Positions 59,601 to 64,000 of a DNA stretch of 64,000 bases are shown piece after piece. The stretch lies in contig CM064861.1 in assembly GCA_032719365.1 (NCBI GenBank), positions 94,810,721 to 94,874,720 on the forward strand, given 5' to 3'. The DNA comes from Prinsepia uniflora. Lineage: Eukaryota > Streptophyta > Magnoliopsida > Rosales > Rosaceae. The notes below the pieces were generated by a model, which had not been told where the DNA came from, made no database searches, and was given only the letters and a program-made list of their open reading frames with translations. A program made the position numbers and the translations under genes. Within the stretch, counting starts at the first letter, position 1; each line of letters begins with the position of its first letter.

Positions 59601-59895
59601 GTTAATTGTGAAATTTACAAATTAATTAAGTAGTGCTATGATCATTATTAACAAAGATTAATATGAAATCTAATTAATTAATTAATTAATTAATTAAATG
59701 GTATTGCATACCGTTAATCCAGTTTCGACGGGGTTGAAAGTGAAAGGAAGTTCTGTGTACTTGATTCACTTGAACAGCAGCAAGAGACTGAAACTGAGGA
59801 TGCACATTGTGCGACGCTTCCACTCCATAATAACAGCAACCAAAAACCAGAAAAAGATGAATAAACACCCTCCTAATTGTAACTAGGGTATTCAT
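56698..59895 (-). pseudogene. Cell-wall invertase paralogue, broken
   Basis: Seven exons are traceable: 59895-59712, mini-exon 58792-58784, 58694-57827, 57736-57578, 57489-57245, 57143-57050 and 56883-56698. The signal peptide (MNTLVTIRRVFIHLFLVFGC), the split WINDPNGP, FRDPTTAWW and MWECPDFYPV are all kept. Damage: a TGA at 57970-57972, a one-base deletion at about 57940-57948 relative to the intact copy (GNFYASK region), and exon 3 ending in cag|ataata, so the GT donor is lost. An in-frame three-residue expansion (KIYLVSL for KVSL) comes from a 12-bp inverted duplication. As it stands translation would end at about 305 residues, without the C-terminal beta-sandwich. It is tandem with, and in the same direction as, the intact gene. 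Confidence 0.9.
58048..58078. repeat. 12-bp inverted duplication in the invertase pseudogene
   Basis: The arms atacctagtctc (58048-58059) and gagactaggtat (58067-58078) are separated by 7 bases. Only the arm coding for ETRY is present in the intact paralogue. Confidence 0.85.
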
Positions 59896-61674
59896 TTAAA
59901 CACAACCCTCATCAAACACGCGACAAGAGAGACAAAAACAAGTTTTGTTTTAAATTTTTGTTGGTTTTGTGAGTTTGAATTAAGGATTGGTTTGGGTTTT
60001 GATGTTGATATATAGCGTGGGAGTAGGGGTTAGGGAGAGGAAGAAGAAGAAGAAGAAGAAGAAGAAGAAGAGTACGTATTGAAAAGGTAGAAGGAAGTTT
60101 TGTTTTTAACTAAAAGGGAAATAAGAAGTCCTTTAGAATTCGAATAAGTTCGAAATTCGATTATGTCTGGTATATATAATATAGTTATCTCAAAAATGGA
60201 GGATGTTGCTAGATAACAAAGTATTAGTGGATAGGGTGAAATCATGAATTTAGGGTTGAAACCATGCATGTCTCTTGGATCTCTTAGAAAGTCTTTGAAT
60301 CGCAGTAATTGTAAGAGGAGTGGAGAGAAATATGGGAAGAGAAAAAAGGGGTAAAAAGAGATAGGGTTGGTAATTTCAAGATTAACTAACGGTTAGCTGT
60401 GCTAAAATATATTAACTGTTATTTACCATATGTTAACTGCTTTAATTGAGTTCTTTATCTTTCTTTCTGTGTTTTCATAAGTTTCAAAGTGTACACTTGA
60501 AAAGAGCAAGGTGTCTTTACAGTTCTTCAATTTGAAGGTTTCAGAGACTTTAGCCTTAAAGTTACCAAAACTATAAATCATATCGATTATGTTAAATTTA
60601 TCTCGGTTTTTAATTTTTATTTTAATCACCAAATAACGGATCATAAACTGCAAAAAAAAATTATTTAAATTCAAGTGCATAAGAGCTGGGAGCATATATT
60701 ATTTGGCTCAACATCAAATTGATGAGTTTCCCAAACAAATGCAGATATAAATTTTTGGATTTGTGAACGCAATTTGTTGGAATCGTTAGTCGTGTTTTGA
60801 ATATTTTTTTTACAGTTGATTTAGGATTTTATCTACTCCTTCATCTTTAATTTTTTTTTTTATTGTTTATCTTTTAAGATGTAAAAAAACAAAATTAAGA
60901 TTAATTTTAATAAGAATTGGTTGTTTTGAGGAACCCAATTTCCAGGCAGAGGTTAGAAAAAACAAGTAAGGTGATGCTATGTGGTGGGTGTAGAGATTTG
61001 GGATGGTGGAATGCCAAGTGAATTTTCCTATGTGCCTTCATTCCAAACCCTTTTCCATTTTGCAATGTTGTATGATAATGCAAATGTTCATTTTGAAGCT
61101 ACTTTTATCATTATTCTTGGAAAAAAAAATTCCCCAAATTGAAAAATAGTTGAATCAATTACTGGACATTGCAACAGTTTGGTGTTCATCTATTTATCTG
61201 ATAATCAATTTGGATTATTGATGAGTTTAAGTATTATCTAATGGAAATACTTGCATCCCTCTTGAAGGAAACTTCTTATTACCTCATTCTCCCTCATTGG
61301 TAATTAATGAGATTTCATTATTCATATATTATAATCAAAATCATTCATTCCCTTAATTATTTTGTAATTTGTACAAAGCATCATTCAAATTGGAAATATC
61401 ATTTAGTAACCGAATGTATCAAATAATTAAATAGACAGTCCACCATGAGAAACTTAACTATTTTTAAAATTGTCAATATATTCGGTATGTTATCTCCAAT
61501 TTGATTTTTTATGTTTTCGATTTTTTTATGTTTTTAGAAAAATGACCTTTACCGAAGGAGGGATCAAAGTATTGTCGTTTAACAACTTTTTGTCAGAATG
61601 TGTGGTCCAAACTCATAATTCAACAACATATCTATCTATTTCTATAATATCTACTTGCAAGAACTGAAAAGGGA
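59896..61674. other. Upstream region of the invertase pseudogene and gene-free stretch
   Basis: Contains a (GAA)n microsatellite at about 60041-60071. No gene was recognised. Confidence 0.45.
60041..60071 (+). repeat. (GAA)n microsatellite
   Basis: About ten uninterrupted GAA units upstream of the invertase pseudogene. Confidence 0.95.
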
Positions 61675-64000
61675 ATGACATGCACCCATCCACACCCACT
61701 GGCAAATGCAATGTTGGGTGGGCACTTATATTTTTTACCAATCTTGTTAGCAAATTTTGCAGATGGGACACAGAGTATTCAAACTCATCCTTTCAAGATG
61801 GAGATCTTAAATGAGAACTGTATGGTCCATATTTGGGAGCTCAGAAATGACAGAAGTGACCATGTTATGACTCATGAGCATTATGGTCCACACCACAATG
61901 ACATGAAAGTATGTGCAGATTGCAGTTAAGAGCTATATCATCTTTAGGACATAAAGATTAAATAAGACTTGTCCCCAAACATCAATTGGGAAACATACAG
62001 AAGGTATCCATCACGCATCCACCAAACAGCACACTATCAAAAGTTGAAGAAGACGGTGAAAAAAAGTTGAAGATACATTCAGACCAAAAACAAGACCAGT
62101 TCCTTCATATGACCCTTCAATACCAGTTAGAAGACCAGTTCCAATGTACGACATTTGGTCCCAGTCAAAACAAGACATGCAATAAACCCTTCTTGCAAAT
62201 GGCCAACATTTTAAAGACAAACTAATCCTTCAATAAACGCTGTTTACAGAATGTAAAACGCCAATTTTCTTATAGTAAACTTAGCAGTACCGAAAAAATT
62301 ATGCAGCATTACAACGCTGAGAATAAGAGCATGTCATAAGTGATCAAGAACAAACAGGTAAAATATACAGGCCTCTGGCTTTCAATTTGTGTATAGAATA
62401 ATGTGAGCAGCAACTGAGCATGCATAGAAATGGATTATTCCCTCAAATTTGCATATATATATATATGATCTTCCTTAGGAGTTCAGACACAATAATAAAA
62501 AGCTGAAAGCTAAAACTCTGTAACAAGGTTGCAAAGGCTGGTGTATCATATATGATCAACACCTCACCAAGAGTTTTTGCTTTAATTTTGTACGAAAAAG
62601 TCAAAATTTTTCTTTTCTTTCTAGATCAAGCTTCAAAGACAATATATCAGAATTAGTTCTTTCTCTAAATCACACTTTTGATTAGTTTACAACGTGTTGA
62701 ACATAAATTGAACTAACAACTAGGATAAATGTAAAAATAAATGAACCAAAGGCCTATAACAGTCCTAACAAAGTGGGATAAGCATTTTTGATCCAGCAAT
62801 CTCTCTCAATCATGTACATATAATCAATAATTTACTAGAACAGTACCTTAGCAAGCATAGGGCATAGGGGCACAGCGAATATTTATAGGTTTCCAATTTA
62901 GTGAATACCCTTAGTACTGTTTGGTTATAAGACCCAACTTGATTTTTGGAACATTGAAGACATCAATGCCAGTAGATTTAGGAAGACATCTGATGATGTA
63001 AGACAAGTTAGTGAGCAATTAGGTATGGGAAAACGAAGGAACGCGGTCAGGGCTAATGGCCTGACAAGGAAAGAAGCATGACCTCTTGAAAAACCAGGAA
63101 GAAGATCATGAAAAATGCAAGGAGGCTTTGTCCAAATAGGATCATTGCTATAAAGGCTCGGTATTTGACAATTTAACTTCAGCTTGTATATCTTGCTTAT
63201 CAACCCTCTTCTGATTTTAGGGCCTATGGCTCTTCTGATTTTAGGGCCTATGGGTTTTTGCACTAAATGGTTGGGGTCTGTAATTACAGCCTTTAAGTTT
63301 GGTAGAACTCAAATGAACCCAAGTCATTCTATGACTTAACATTTAATAATTAGTCTCGTTAAAATACCTAGTAAGAAACCAAATACATGAGGTTGACACA
63401 CCTCTTTCTGAGTAAGAAGTAACTAGTAAGTCTTCGCCACTCAGCCTCCCAAATAGGTAGGGATGTCATTCTTTTTCATGTTCAATCATAGCTGAGAATT
63501 GAGTGGCCGACTCACAGCTACATTACCCCTTTATATTTTTCTTCTCCCATGACAAGATTCGTCACACTTATGTCAAGTGACATAGGGCTCACATTACAAT
63601 TGAACATGAAAGTAAAATTCTGACATCCCCAACTGTTTGATGTGCAAAACTAAGGATCATATATTCCCCTTTGGATAAGTGGCATCCCCGACTATCTAGT
63701 TGTGAAGGCAATTAGGCAACTAAATGGGGATAGGAAACAAGAATGTTATTGGGAAGGGAAATGTAGAGCAAGACAACGGGACATGCTAAAATAAAACTAA
63801 AATACTATTAAGAGTGACTAAAAATTGGCCAGATGGACATAGTAACAGTAAAAACCAAAAATATGGCAATTAACTATCACATCATTTCATTTAGGCAACT
63901 ATTGGGAAAGGAAAACGTAGGGTAAGACAAAGGAAAAAGCTGAAATTAAACCCAACTTGCAATGATAAGATAAAATGACACCAAGGTGTAAAGACTCAAA
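61675..64000. other. Gene-free window end
   Basis: Short frames (for example 61675-61929 plus and 62925-63263 minus) have no recognised domain or splice support. A 22-bp direct duplication (cttctgattttagggcctat) occurs at about 63209-63252. This could be the edge of a gene outside the window. Confidence 0.4.

Noticed and set aside
56698..59895. Treating the second invertase as a working gene
   Set aside because: A stop, a frameshift and a lost splice donor were each seen by direct comparison with the intact neighbour.
62925..63263. 112-codon minus-strand frame near the window end
   Set aside because: It includes a short direct duplication and no recognisable domain or splice context.

Overview
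This is nuclear DNA of a eudicot plant, AT-rich, with long intergenic stretches full of small transposon relics. The genes have many introns with plant-type GT-AG borders. The families are plant families (NAC, S40, ORANGE, cell-wall invertase), and the ubiquitin-L40 and RPS14 genes have telo-box type promoters. I cannot name the species; a woody rosid is plausible but unproven. All gene models were spliced by eye from reading frames, splice sites and family knowledge.

Layout. 0-5.5 kb: transposon relics only (an hAT MITE, a dispersed repeat, LTR fragments, LINE fragments). 5.6-7.8 kb: a NAC090-like transcription factor gene on the minus strand. 8-17 kb: intergenic, dominated by a 2.1-kb non-autonomous hAT transposon with a perfect 8-bp target-site duplication (12332-14450). 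17.4-21.3 kb: an S40-family senescence regulator (minus) flanked by two direct copies of a promoter/leader-like segment, each with a 48-codon ORF. 22.3-26.2 kb: a truncated LINE and a broken receptor-like protein (LRR) gene, then a 244-bp near-perfect foldback. 28.9-29.9 kb: a small predicted plastid protein with a tRNA-Asn(GUU) gene inside its first intron. 30.5-36.7 kb: a large decayed gene for a GMC-oxidoreductase/alpha-beta-hydrolase fusion. Two of its introns carry related repeats, and one of these was split by a Tourist-like MITE.

37.4-48.4 kb is a dense housekeeping block on the plus strand: an ORANGE-type plastid protein, tRNA-Leu(UAG), an ABHD11-like hydrolase, ribosomal protein S14 (uS11) and the ubiquitin-L40 (eL40) fusion. 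49.0-59.9 kb holds a tandem pair of cell-wall invertase (GH32) genes on the minus strand. The downstream member is intact (594 aa). The upstream member has a premature stop, a frameshift and a lost splice donor. An LTR-like insertion and a 533-bp hAT MITE lie between them. 60-64 kb shows no gene I can support.

No gene cluster or clearly new molecular system is evident. The observations most worth following are the long hairpin beside the LRR pseudogene, the duplicated 48-codon leader ORF, the tRNA inside an intron, the decay of one invertase paralogue (with a template-switch-like inverted duplication), and the set of insertions dated by their target-site duplications.
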